Shown here one piece after another: positions 12,101 through 22,019 of a stretch of DNA of 64,000 bases (position 1 is its first letter; every line of letters starts with the position of its first letter). The stretch is taken from assembly GCF_037975245.1 (NCBI RefSeq), contig NC_092571.1, forward strand, positions 17,107,917 to 17,171,916. Direction: 5' to 3'. The notes under the pieces were generated by a model that did no database searches, had not been told where the DNA came from, and saw only the letters and a program-made list of their open reading frames with translations. Both the position numbers and the translations under genes were made by a program. This DNA comes from Apostichopus japonicus (Eukaryota; Echinodermata; Holothuroidea; Aspidochirotida; Stichopodidae).

Positions 12101-15017
12101 TAACAGTGCAAGGTAAGCATTCAATGTATTATAGAAGGGAATAGGGATAGGTGCATAACCGGTGGTGGTAGATAGGAATGACCACATCAGTAACAGTGCA
12201 AGGTAAGCATTCAATGTATTATAGATGGGAATGGGGATAGGTGCAGAACAGGTGGTGGTAGATAGGAATGACCACATCAGTAACAGTGCAAGGTAAGCAT
12301 TCAATGTATTATAGAAGGGAATGGGGATAGGTGCATAACCGGTGGTGGTAGATAGGAATGACCACATCAGTAACAGTGCAAGGTAAGCATTCAATGTATT
12401 ATAGAAGGGAATAGGGATAGGTGCATAACCGGTGGTGGTAGATAGGAATGACCACATCAGTAACAGTGCAAGCGAGGTAAACCTTCAATTGTAGATGGAA
12501 ATGGGGATAGGTGCAAAATAAAATTCAGCAGTTAAACAGATTCTGCTGTTACTGTAAGTTTTGCATCTCCTTAAATTCTGGTCTACAGAGAATTGCCAGA
12601 ACTCCCAGCAGGGGGAAATTTTTTATCGGCTGTCAGAGACCAATAAATTTCTGTTCGGAAACCAAACCCAGCTTTGGCGGTCATCCGGGGGACAATTGGT
12701 TGTCTACATCAATCTCAGAGATTGCACTGTTACTAAATATCCGTAAATCCCAATGATATCCCAAAAGTGTAACCCACAGTGAAACTGACAGTATCACTGG
12801 ACCAAAGCTAGTGTTTTATTCACCAAACAAACATATTACAATTTGTACATGTTGGTCGCTCTTATGTTATCTTGCTAAATATTGTTTTTTGAGAAGCAAA
12901 TTTGATGTTCGGAGATACGAAAAGGCAAGACCTCGATGTTTTAGAAAATCCAAATAACTCAATCAAAAAATTTTCTTGTATGTTCAAATAATCTAATGCA
13001 TATTAATGAAGGGTTCATCTTGAAAACCATAATTACCATATTTAACACAAACTGATACATACTTAACCGCAGCTTTTACTGATGCACAGTGCAATAAGTA
13101 ATATATGGAATTAACACTTCAACTGATCTTTGTCAAACTTTGAAGAGCACCATTTCCAGGCCTGATAAGGAAGGGCCAATGGGTGGGGGGGGGGGGGGAA
13201 GGGGGCTCTGGCTTGCAGTCAATTAAAAGACCCACTGAAACATGGGACATTGAATAATTTATTCTCATTTTGATAATAGTCTCAACGAAAAATGAAGACT
13301 CCCAAAAATAGTCTGGTTGCTTAACTTTAAAGGATCAAGCTGGCTCTGGACAGCATTGTCAGTTTCACCTACACAAAAAGTTAATCATTAAAATGGACGT
13401 CATATTTGCAGTCGATATCAGTTGAGAGGGTCTCCCCAGGTGATACCCCACCTAACAGCCATGTTTTGTTTTGTTCTTACCCAGGTTCATTCGCCATTGG
13501 TATAGAGGGTATAACTCCTGTAGTCGAACCGACCTCGTTTTTATCCCATTTGAGAAATCCCAGCTAGCCAATAAAAGACTTCAGAGGGACAAGAAGGCCA
13601 AAGAACTGGAGCGAGAGAAACAAGAGTTGGCAGAAAAGGAACGGCAACGAGAAAAAGAAAAGGAGAAAGAGAGATATGCCGTAAGAAATTTAAACCTTTC
13701 TGTAGTTTCTTTCGTTAAGAATTTGTCATCATATGTTTTTTTTTTTTACTGTTTCATGTTGTAAACAAACACACTCTGTTGACAGTGTTACAGTAACACC
13801 AGAAATGGTAAACCCTATTCTTGAGCAACAAACTTTTCGACCTGTTTTTCATTTCATCCTGGATAATTTTAAAGATTTAAAATCAAGATGTGTGACTGAA
13901 TAAGTGACAAGAATACACCTATATGATATTCTAAAGTGCTTCAGTTTTTCATTTTCTTTCCTTTCGGCTCCTCTAATTCCATTTTGAATTTTGATAAATT
14001 TTTTTGCAGAGAAAGCCAGACACTCCACCCGCTAACAACTCTGCTGATGCACAGATCAGCGGTCCAGCTCACTTTCAGACTCCCCACAGTTCGACGTCCT
14101 TTCCCCACGGGGGAGTGGTAGGTGTTGCCTATCCTGGCCACGAAACGCCAGCGTTGAGAACGCTCAGTGAATACGCCAGGCCGCATTCGGCGGTACCTGC
14201 TGGCATACCTCCGCCGGGCGTGGCCGTGAACGTGAACCACTTGATGGGTCCGGACCCGATACTGAGATATCAGATGGAGACGGCACTGGCTCTGGGAAGC
14301 AGGGACGCCCAGATCGACTTGGTGGAACGAGAACTGCGGGAGAGGGAGATGAGAGAGCAAGAGCTGAGGGAGAGACACCGAGAGGCGGTGGAGATGGAAA
14401 TCCGAGAGAGGGAGATGCACGAACGGATGAAGCTCATCACCTACGAGCAGGCAGTCAGAGAGAGCGCCATACACGCCCAGAATGCCGCCCATCTCGCTGG
14501 CGCCATCCAGGGCTACCCTATACCCATCGAAAGGGCACACGAGAGGCATCTGGCCGCCACAGCTCATTTCAGCCGAGAAGCCGGCCCTTCCAACGCAGAG
14601 AGGGTATCTGCGGAGCGGCTGCAGCACGAGAGGATGGTGATGGTGCAGGACCATCCCCGGCAGACACCGGTGTCCATCGGGCGGCAGGCTACCCCCCACC
14701 ACCACTCCCATTCGCACTCACATACGCACCTTCACTTCCATCCCCAGGAGCACATCCACCATACGTACATACCCGGTGTCATACCGGGAGAGGCAGGTAT
14801 GGTTCCTCCCCCACTTCACATGGTACCACCGACGCCAGTAGGTCCACCCTCACATCCTATGATCAACCCCGCCCATCCTCAAGCTGCTGTGCCACACCCA
14901 GGTTTCTTTCCTCCACCCCCTGGAGCAGTTATTGACCCTGCCCTTGCCCAGCTCCAGAGAGAACACCTGCAGAGGATGGAGTTAATGGGCGAGAGACCGC
15001 CATTCCACCCCCTTTGA
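26..15017 (+). CDS. RERE: RERE/atrophin-family transcriptional corepressor, 3' 13 exons (5' partial)
   Basis: Exons read by splice sites and a continuous frame: 26-130, 942-1115, 1855-1954, 2653-2751, 3154-3234, 3765-3915, 4425-4517, 5640-5833, 6526-6660, 7541-7699, 8248-10583, 13485-13680, 14010-15017 (TGA). Together they give about 1609 residues. Order of domains: end of a BAH domain (ILGYNPETR), ELM2 ([14 protein letters not shown]), SANT ([24 protein letters not shown]), a GATA-type zinc finger (CRHC ... CTEC), a long disordered region, then the atrophin segment ([26 protein letters not shown]) and a His-rich tail ([13 protein letters not shown]). In known family members ELM2-SANT recruits HDAC1/2 in the nucleus and the protein acts as a corepressor in development. 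The match to vertebrate RERE is by remembered motifs, not by search. The first exons lie upstream of the window. The acceptor of the first listed exon could be at 26 or 28. Confidence 0.93.
161..303 (+). repeat. 49-bp tandem repeat, 3 copies
   Basis: The unit starting ACAGGCCTGAAAATATTCAG occurs at 161, 210 and 259, followed each time by TAGGC and an ACGGACA...CCTAA end. It lies in the RERE intron, 30 bp after the donor at 131. Confidence 0.9.
616..834. mobile_element. Small hAT-like non-autonomous element
   Basis: Ends are CAGGGTGGCC (616) and, reversed, CAGGGGGTGGCC (834), typical of hAT termini. The flanking 8-mers TATTATAG (608-615) and TAATAAAG (835-842) match at 6 of 8 positions, which fits an aged target-site duplication. 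No coding capacity. It lies in the first RERE intron of the window. Confidence 0.5.
942..2751 (+). CDS. RERE: RERE exons 942-1115, 1855-1954, 2653-2751: ELM2 domain and start of SANT
   Basis: Three exons with phases that join exactly. The first carries [14 protein letters not shown] and EELVWKP, the second [11 protein letters not shown] and [10 protein letters not shown], the third [21 protein letters not shown] and then RKWNHDEI, the start of SANT. ELM2 with SANT is the histone-deacetylase recruitment module in RERE, MTA and CoREST proteins. The introns between them hold a small hAT-like element (616-834) and otherwise nothing I could recognise. Confidence 0.9.
3154..3915 (+). CDS. RERE: RERE exons 3154-3234 and 3765-3915: SANT domain
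   Basis: The first exon reads [20 protein letters not shown] and the second [16 protein letters not shown], followed by a basic patch (RGHRRHRRH) and IKTEP, a psi-K-x-E motif. The aromatic/Trp spacing ([16 protein letters not shown]) is that of the MTA/RERE type SANT domain. The intron at 3235-3764 holds an ATT-rich microsatellite. The donor at 3915/3916 (GACG|GTAGTA) is chosen because it keeps the frame with the exon at 4425. Confidence 0.9.
3446..3652. repeat. ATT/ATG-rich microsatellite
   Basis: About 200 bp of imperfect (ATT)n and (ATG)n in an RERE intron. It makes a low-complexity open frame of Ile, Tyr and Asp that I do not regard as a gene. Confidence 0.85.
4425..5833 (+). CDS. RERE: RERE exons 4425-4517 and 5640-5833: GATA-type zinc finger
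   Basis: An acidic stretch ([13 protein letters not shown]) leads into [10 protein letters not shown], then across the intron [19 protein letters not shown]. The CRHC and CTEC pairs are the four zinc ligands of the single GATA finger found in RERE-type proteins between SANT and the disordered region. Downstream [10 protein letters not shown] and [11 protein letters not shown] also match the family. The 1.1-kb intron holds dispersed repeat sequence (about 5260-5540) related to that in the eIF5A introns. Confidence 0.9.
5260..5545. repeat. Dispersed repeat with GGTCA...GGTCAAAT core, two units
   Basis: Two units of about 140 bp share GGTCAAA(A)GTCAT, GTCAAAT, CCTTG(A/T)AAACATG and TTGAGTAAAA. 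Similar wording recurs on the other strand at about 38090-38400, 40200-40610 and 42780-42920, so it is a dispersed family in this genome. Confidence 0.55.
6526..7699 (+). CDS. RERE: RERE exons 6526-6660 and 7541-7699: Ser-rich and acidic linker
   Basis: The first exon is basic then Ser-rich ([15 protein letters not shown] ... [11 protein letters not shown]), ending at a GTATGG donor. The second is acidic (EEEEDDVV) and carries IKQEPG, a consensus SUMO-acceptor-like motif. Both keep an open frame and phase with their neighbours. They have no named domain, so the assignment rests on splice sites, frame and position between the GATA finger and the long exon. Confidence 0.78.
8248..10583 (+). CDS. 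RERE: RERE long exon: disordered region with heptapeptide repeats
   Basis: 2,336-bp exon after a TACAG acceptor. It opens with 7-residue repeats of the type K-P-x-P-T/M-x-x (8380-8730), then a charged helical stretch (about 9040-9200) and Pro/Ser/Lys-rich sequence with VKEEP, VKSEP and KVEP motifs. It ends in [18 protein letters not shown], equivalent to the sequence just before the atrophin segment of vertebrate RERE. That junction fixes the donor at 10583 (AAG|GTAAGC). The last ~49 bases of the exon are the first unit of the 22-copy 90-bp array that follows. Antisense open frames here are by-products of the repeat. Confidence 0.88.
8380..8730 (+). repeat. Coding minisatellite (21-bp unit) inside RERE
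   Basis: In-frame 21-bp units encode seven-residue repeats: KPHPTDT and KPRPTEA alternate, then [14 protein letters not shown] toward the 3' end. The alternation gives a 42-bp higher-order period. The third-base pattern stays in frame, consistent with selection for an open disordered spacer. Confidence 0.85.
10535..12516 (+). repeat. 22-copy, 90-bp tandem array of exon end plus splice donor
   Basis: The 17-mer GACCACATCAGTAACAG starts at 10561, 10651, 10741, 10831 and 10920, then every 90 bp to 12450 (22 copies; one near-copy has CGACC). Each unit holds the last ~49 coding bases of the RERE long exon, the donor AAG|GTAAGC, and about 40 bp of intron start. Copy 1 is the real exon end; the last copy is altered (AAGCGAG|GTAAAC) and trails off by 12516. 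Splicing from any downstream copy would bring in the in-frame TAA of GTAAGC. The array also opens a periodic 531-codon frame on the minus strand. Confidence 0.95.
13485..15017 (+). CDS. RERE: RERE last two exons 13485-13680 and 14010-15017: atrophin C-terminus
   Basis: The first exon completes the split Arg codon and reads [19 protein letters not shown], then a Lys/Arg/Glu-rich helix ([15 protein letters not shown]). The last exon holds [15 protein letters not shown], an Arg-Glu dipeptide region ([18 protein letters not shown], the feature that gives RERE its name), and the His-rich [17 protein letters not shown]. It ends [10 protein letters not shown] with TGA at 15015-15017. The C-terminal tail appears shorter than the vertebrate one. 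In known atrophins this region contacts nuclear receptors and other partners. Confidence 0.92.
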
Positions 15018-17425
15018 GAGAGATGTTTTTTTTTTTTTTTATCAACCTCTCTCTGGGCTTTGACAGTTTGATTTGAGACACCTTGATGGGTGTTTGGAAT
15101 TGTGATATCTTGATGATGATGATGGTTATGTGACTGCCAGATCTTTGTACTCGAGCAGAAATTGGTTTCATGAGCAGAAATGGATTTTACTTGCTTGCTC
15201 ATGGAGAAACTGTGAATTTCACCAGTTACTTGACCATATGGTTGTTCTAGGTCACAACAGTACATAACATTAACTTGTTATTTATTGCGTTCGTCTTTGT
15301 CAATGGTTTCAAGGATTTATAACGTACCTGTGATAGAAAGAAACCTCATCGGTAAGGATCAATTTATGGCACCTGTGATGTCATCAGTGATCCCTCCCAA
15401 GATTCTATCGTTCTAAAATTCTGAATATAAAAGGTTTCAAAATACATTTTTTGGGAGAATCCTAACAGTCTAAATTACTCCCAGGAATAGTCCAAACAAT
15501 GCACAGTTAATAAGGTGCTTTGATTAGACAGTTTTTAACGACGATATTGACTGATGTAATCAGGTTTCCCATAAACTTATGATTCAGAATAGGATATGGT
15601 ATGACTGCTTGTAAAGAGTTTCGATTTGTTATCGAAAAGTTACCATCTGTTCAGGAACTGAGTAGTGCCATTAATTCACCCTCAGTCAGATCCATGTGCA
15701 CTGCAGGCTAATTAGCTACTAGTTGTGCCATTTTTGAGCGGGGAAAAAAAGGAAAGACTTTCTACCGTTGATACAGAATACAGCATCATGCACTAATGAT
15801 ACAATAGTAAACTAGTTGATGCATCAGGAAATAATAAGATTTGCTAAATATTTTCGTAATGAGATGCAGTAATTACTGACTCAAAATCTACCATAATTCC
15901 TTGCAACAAGAATGTTACCCATTGGCCATTTAGGGAGGGGCTGATGGTTTACCCACTCAGAATCGTTACGTCATAGGGTCCGAGACGCCGAAGGATTCAC
16001 TAGAGTTGAGGTTCTGAAGGTTTTTATTTCCCATTGGTCACAAAAGTTGCTAGTGTTGTCTGAGATGCGAAGTGGGACGATTATTTCAAGGCCCCAGTGT
16101 CTTTGGTTGGATCTCTGAGCCGGTATCAATTTATGCCACAGTCCACTGCCATTTAAAAGGTGATCAGAGGCCATGTAAATGTTGCCATAATAGGGAGAAA
16201 AAAAAAAACATTTTTTAGCTTATACAAAACCTTGATATCAACTGATATGGATTTTTATCAAAATAATGGATCCGAAAGTTTCTATAATAGATATGGTGAT
16301 TTCAAATCAGGATCCAACTAATTTTGTACTTCAAAGTTCTATTAATCACTCGGAATAATAACAGAGGTATTCTCGATTGTACTTCGGGTTCTTGCTGCTT
16401 TTTTAAGTACACGTTTTTGAAATGATTACATATATTATAGAATATTATCGTGAAATTGAGTAATATTATTGTGTAAAAAAATATCAGAAAAATGTTTTAT
16501 ATCTAAAAAGAGATATTATCTTTGATATTTGTTCATCCGTTGTGACAGCAAAATTTACTAATCTTGAGAGTGCAACGAGTCGTCTTAGCACCTGCATGAG
16601 CAAGACGACGGTGCTTTTGATCTTAGGCAAGATGGGATCTCTAGGAATGAATGACCAATTGAGAAGCTTCAGTTCTCTCATTAACATCTCAAATTATCAG
16701 ACTTTTTTATTTCCATTTGTTTTAATCTGTTTTTGTGGGAGAGGGGGGGGCGGGGGAATGTGCAGGGTAATTTTGAGTCATGAAATGATTCTCACTGCTG
16801 TGGTAAGTGGTGATTCTCGGGCCTGTAGTCAGCTTGTGAAATTTGGAAGGGCAGAGTGTTTGTTTAGGGGGCAGAATTTTTGTTTGAGGGGTGCATTTCC
16901 ATGGATCCACCATAGGGGTCTACTACAGAGACCAGTAAATTTGGAGTGAAAAAAAGGTGGGAATTATTGAAATTTGTGGGGCATTGCCTCAGAATCCCCC
17001 ATTTCTTTTCATTCCTTCCTGATACTGAAATCAAATTGTACATAGCAATTTAGCTAGCATGTTACTTATCATAACCAAACTCAAAACATAATAACCTTGA
17101 TGGGGGCTGTGATAAGTTAGTGCCTCTCTTTTAAAATGAACAGCTTTAAAATTGACTGCATTTGGAAGGTTCTTAGTTTTCTTCCCAAAATTTAATCATG
17201 TGAAAACATGCTCATCACACTTGTCAAAGGTAGTTAATTTTCTGGCATGATTTTCAAGGGACAATTTCAATGCCACTGAACATATCAAGGCAGCGAATAT
17301 TTAATCATTTTCTGATCATGCTATTGATTAAGTAATATTATTATGAATATTTTTGTTGTATGTAAATTAATTCTCTCTGGTCTTCTTTCTCATGTACAGA
17401 AATAAATGTATTTATTTGTATATTA
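15018..17425 (+). other. Probable RERE 3' UTR
   Basis: No open frame of note follows the TGA. The first good polyadenylation signal on this strand is AATAAA at 17401-17406, followed by T-rich sequence, so the transcript may run about 2.4 kb past the stop. A G-rich patch lies near 16738-16757. The 3' end is inferred. Confidence 0.45.
17401..17406 (+). promoter_or_regulatory. Candidate polyadenylation signal for RERE
   Basis: AATAAA followed within 10 bp by TATTTATTTG and TTG-rich sequence. It is the first clear hexamer downstream of the stop that I noticed. Confidence 0.4.
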
Positions 17426-17711
17426 TTGCCTTGCAGCACTTTGTTAAACTGTCATTCTTTGTCGTTCATCCAAACCATCATTGCAGAGGGGCATTTAATC
17501 TAAATTTCAATTAATTCATAGATTTTTTTATGTGTCATTTTGGGATTTGGCTTGTACAGAATGAAGCAAAGATAGAAAACCAAAAATCCATATAGTCCAC
17601 AGTTACTCCTTTCTTGCAAGACAAACTTGTGTCTAGGGGGCATAAATTTGGTGAAATAATGATCTTATCTAATCTCTGTTCAAAGTATAGGTCACAACTG
17701 TTTCACCATTT

Positions 17712-18027
17712 TGCAACTAAGAGCCCCAAACCGTGTGCCGCGCTATGAAAAAGTTAACTTTCCGATCTTGCAAGTTTTCTGCTTGTCGCTACAAAATGCA
17801 GACAGTAATGAAACGTGATACCATGTTATCATTAGCTGGACCTGAGATGTCCATTGCTGTATCGTTTGTACACTGTGCTGTTGGTATTGACCACAGCTGT
17901 ATGTACTGACTGTACACTAGTGTCTAATTACCGAAGGTAGCAATTCATTTGTGTGCGTATTTTCTGGAATCGACAGTGGTGTCTAACACTTCTGTTACAC
18001 CTCATTCGAAACTAGGTCAGATTATCG
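17712..18027 (+). repeat. Dispersed repeat, copy 1 (inverted partner at 62594-62917)
   Basis: Runs of near identity to the reverse complement of 62594-62917 include AAGTTAACTTTCC, GCTACAAAATGCAGA, AATGAAACGTGATACC, GACCTGAGATGTCCA and CTTCTGTTACACCTCATTCG. It shows no coding capacity. The pair is 45 kb apart and inverted. Confidence 0.8.
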
Positions 18028-18294
18028 GCAGCAGACGTTTCTTTTTGCCAGAGTCTTCACACCCTTTAAACATATCAAAACTTCTCAAAGAAGAAGGAGA
18101 ATACATCCTGCCATTGTACCTTTTCCCTAGGCCACAACATTAGCTACTGTAGGGAAGCCAAGCTCTCAAAGCAAGAATACTGGAGATTCTCCTCCCCATC
18201 CCTTAAAAAAAAACCTTTCTTAAGTCAAGTGAAGTTTGTAACACAATTAAATTCCACGGAACTCTTATCTGTTTTAACGGATTAAGGTTTTTGC

Positions 18295-19062
18295 CAGGGG
18301 CGTAGCGAGCGGGGGGTGTGGGGGGTGTCACACCCCCCCCCCAATAATTTTGTCGCTGTCGGCAAATTTTGGGTCTGTCGGCAAAAGGAGAAAAGGTGAA
18401 GAGAGCGGAAGGGGAAGAAAGAAGGAAAGCTGAATAGAGAAAAGGAGAACGGGAGCTTCTTCCGTGCCAAATTTGACTTAAAATATGCACCAGATTGCAT
18501 CCAGGGACGTTTCAAAACTAAAAATTTTCCAAAGGGGAGGGGTTGACCCCCTACCCTTAGACCCCTCCCCTATTTCAGTCACCACTTCCAGATCCGTCGG
18601 CAAATCAAATTTGACTTAAAATATGCACCAGATTGCATCTAAGGACGCTTCAAAACTAAACATTTTCCAAAGGGGAGTGGTTGACCCCCTCCCCTTAGAC
18701 CCCTCCCCCATTTCAGTCACCACTTCCAGATCCGTCGGCAAATCAAATTTGACTTAAAATATGCACCAGATTGCATCTAAGGACGTTTCAAAACTAAACA
18801 TTTTCCAAAGGGGAGGGGGACACCTTCCCTTAGACCCCTCCCCCATTTCAGTCACCACTTCCAGATCCGTCGGCAAATCAAATTTGACTTAAAATATACA
18901 CCAGATTGCATCTAAGGACGTTTCAAAACTAAAAATTTTCCAAAGGGGAGGGGGACACCCCCTCCCCTTAGACCCCTCTCCCATTTCAGTCACCACTTCC
19001 AGATCCGTCGGCAAATCAAATTCTCCACACCCCCCAACAAAAACCCCTTCGCTACGCCCCTG
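18295..19062. mobile_element. hAT-like non-autonomous element with internal ~135-bp tandem repeat
   Basis: Both ends read CAGGGGCGTAGCGA inward (left at 18295, right reversed from 19062). The flanking 8-mers GTTTTTGC (18287-18294) and GTTATTGC (19063-19070) match at 7 of 8, as expected for a hAT target-site duplication. The interior has four units of 134-139 bp starting AAATTTGACTTAAAATAT at about 18470, 18608, 18746 and 18880. No transposase frame is present. Confidence 0.8.
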
Positions 19063-19944
19063 GTTATTGCACTTGAGATTACATCCCACCCGGATTTGAT
19101 GATGCACAAAACAGTGAGCTCAAATGACCTGTCACCTCCACAAACATCAATACGGTACTCGGGGTATTCGATCAGGTGCATTTGTTAAAATGATGCAAAG
19201 ACTCGTGTTTCGTTTTGATACCTTTATTTCAATACAATTTTATTTAAGAAGTACAGGTAGCACAGGATCAGATATAACAATCCCAAATGGTAAGTTTCTC
19301 ATGAGGAGGATTGAAACTGAGGAAGTTGGATACATCAAAGTAAAATGAGTGATGGAATATTTGAAAAGACCAAATATTAATATGGCCGCCGAAAATATTC
19401 TGATAACTGTTTATGTATGACATCAATTAACAATCTCTTAATGAATAACATGGCAAGAACTTTACTTTCTCCTCAACAGTCAACAAGCATTCCATTTCTC
19501 TTTCTCTTTAACTGTTTCTCTCACATTGTGTTGTATAGTCTGAAGCAATAATAAAGGATTTACCCAGGAGTTTTAACCTGGGCAAGCCAAAGTCCAGTAC
19601 TTGTGTTCTTGGCCAAGTGTATCAGAGTGCCACTTGATATTGAATATATTAACCATATTTACAAACCTAAGTGTTTAAATTAGTTTCACCTGCAATTTGA
19701 TGTTGTCGATACCGTTAAATCCAGCTGAGGGAACGCAGCTGTTTTGGATATTACAATCCTTCACCGTGAAGATATTTGCTGAATTATGCAAACGGTATTC
19801 CAGGGTTGGCAAACGACTGCTTACCACCTCTAGAACCTGATAAACACAGCAACAATTCATCCAAGGTTAATGTATGGAATGTTAGTTTGTTGGTGAAGAA
19901 TCAAAATTTTTTTTTGCATGTGTGTGTGCGTGTATGGGTATGCA

Positions 19945-20123
19945 TTTGTTTTGTATTCTGACCGAGGACTTGAACAAAAGAATTCCAGGTCCTTGGATGT
20001 GATTTCTAAAGAATCACCACGTCCTCGGAAGAATTCTATTGTATGGGGTATTGTTAAGATTAGGGTACATGGATTTGAACAATGGAAAAAACAATGGGGT
20101 CCTCGGTCTGAATGTAAAACAAA
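19945..20123. repeat. Foldback repeat
   Basis: TTTGTTTTGTATTCTGACC at 19945 and its near reverse complement (GGTCTGAATGTAAAACAAA, around 20105-20123) flank about 130 bp. GT/TGTG-rich sequence lies outside both arms. Probably a miniature inverted-repeat element; no target-site duplication identified. Confidence 0.55.
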
Positions 20124-22019
20124 CATGTACGTGCTTGGGTGTGTGTGAGTGTGGGTGCTTGTGTGTGTGAGAGAGATAACCAGCAATTTTTTACAAGGAC
20201 TAACTGTATGCCATAATTAACTTGTGATTCAGTCAAATTCTGTTTAGCAAGCTGTCAGGATTACCAGTCTGCAGCTTCAACTAATTAACCAGTAATGAGA
20301 TAACCAGCAGATAACACTGTATAATCTTACAGTATCAATTTCCCCAGATCCTCTTGCTCCTGTGTAGTTCTTGCTAATAACAACCTGTACACACATGTTA
20401 GACAATTGGTGACTACATTTCCGAAAAGAAAAAATAAATTAGATAAAGATTATATCAGGGTGAAATTCCTGTCCATTCTGTCTAGTCCAGAATATCTCAA
20501 ATCATGTCTAAATAATTATTTCATTTTACCAATCTTTCCTTCAAATAATGGCAAAAACAAAAAATGCATGATCTTCTTCTGGGCTATGAAGTTCTGACTA
20601 TGAGGACACCATATCTATAATAGCTGTAGTCCATTCTGTAATAAAAATTCATTAAACAAGCCCAAACAATTCTGCTCTAATTGAATAACAATTCAACCAT
20701 CGACAGAAAAAACGAGGAAAATGCACGAAAAGTAGTAAATATGATCCACGAAATTTCGGACCGATAGAGAATGTTATTTCCACGCGTGTCGGTTTTCTGA
20801 GTAGTATACGCATCATACTGTTATGGTACAATTCATTGCTAATACCTTCTGACTTTGACTATGATCAATGAAATATGAACTTCTGAGAATTTTGTAGAAT
20901 TTTGTAGAATTTTGAGAATTTTGTAGAATTTTGAAACTACAACAAAAAAGAACACAGGAAAGAACAAAAAAAGAACAGAGAATAAACAAACCGAAATCAA
21001 AATCAAGCAGAAACCAAAAAATGAACACTGTTGAATTGATCCAAAACTAGCTATAACAACAAGCTGCAATATTGAAAATATAAGGGCAAAATGAACTCAC
21101 CTTGTTCCTTAGGAGATGTCTTTTTTAAGACATTGACATTTTAGCCAAAAACAGATGGTCCTACAAAACTACAATTTTGATTTTCACAAACCAACGTGTA
21201 CAATGTTCGACACACAAAAACCGTCGCTGACAGATAATTGCAAGAAATTGTAATCAAATGCTTGAACCGAAATAAACATAAATGTTTTGCACTTACATGG
21301 ATGGATTATATATAAAGTCCCTCGACTCCCTCGAAATGATATTTTTGAAAGAACTCTCATTGCAAAATAGCCGGCAGAAAGTAAGAATTTGACTGTTTTG
21401 TATTAAATTAGTAATCCTTACTTTCAACAAATTTGTTTTCCTGTTTTAAATACTATTCAATGACGTCACACATTTCTTCTGTTTTTATGCTGCCATCACA
21501 TGATCACTGAACACAGAGGATAGCCTTCTTCAAGAGCTACACTAACTTGAGGGCGGGGTAGTCGTAGAAGGGGGGAAGGGTAGGGGAGTGCTATGACACA
21601 ATGAATGTTGGATTTTATCCACTGTCACTGTCAATAAATCCTCTTCCGTTTTGTCTAGTTCACTCTTGAATAAATGGAGGCTGTTGACACTGCATCATTT
21701 TCATTGGTTAACTAATTAATTCAAATGTAATATACTACAAAGCAAAAGTTTACATCATTCACTTTAGATCATTTACAAGTGTCTCTACTTCTCTTGTTTA
21801 CTTTTGTTTTTTATACATTCCAAAGACTCACATAAAGTTTGAAGAGATCTGAGGGTTACAGTAAACTACGAGCCCAGAAGCAGGTGAAAGTTCCAAATGC
21901 ACAACCGATTGACTTTAGAAAAGCGAACTGAATGCCTGTACATCCTTGAAAAACATTGACCTCTTATTTTGCCACCAGGCCAGTCGACAGAAATCACTAC
22001 GGGAAACGACGACATTCCG

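Larger units (their letters stand above)
17407..22019. other. Intergenic region between convergent RERE and MLF
   Basis: Contains the dispersed repeat at 17712, the hAT-like element at 18295-19062, the foldback at 19945-20123 and a short TAGAATTTTG repeat near 20886-20935. No exon with family similarity was found. The MLF 3' UTR on the minus strand must occupy part of the right side; I could not place its polyadenylation signal. Confidence 0.6.

Noticed and set aside
10862-12457. 531-codon minus-strand open frame of 30-residue repeats
   Set aside because: It is the reverse of the 90-bp splice-donor array; 90 is a multiple of three and the unit has no stop in that frame. No start context, no related protein, and the plus-strand origin from the RERE exon explains it.
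10535-12516. CRISPR-like array
   Set aside because: Direct 90-bp units with no unique spacers, in a eukaryotic gene.
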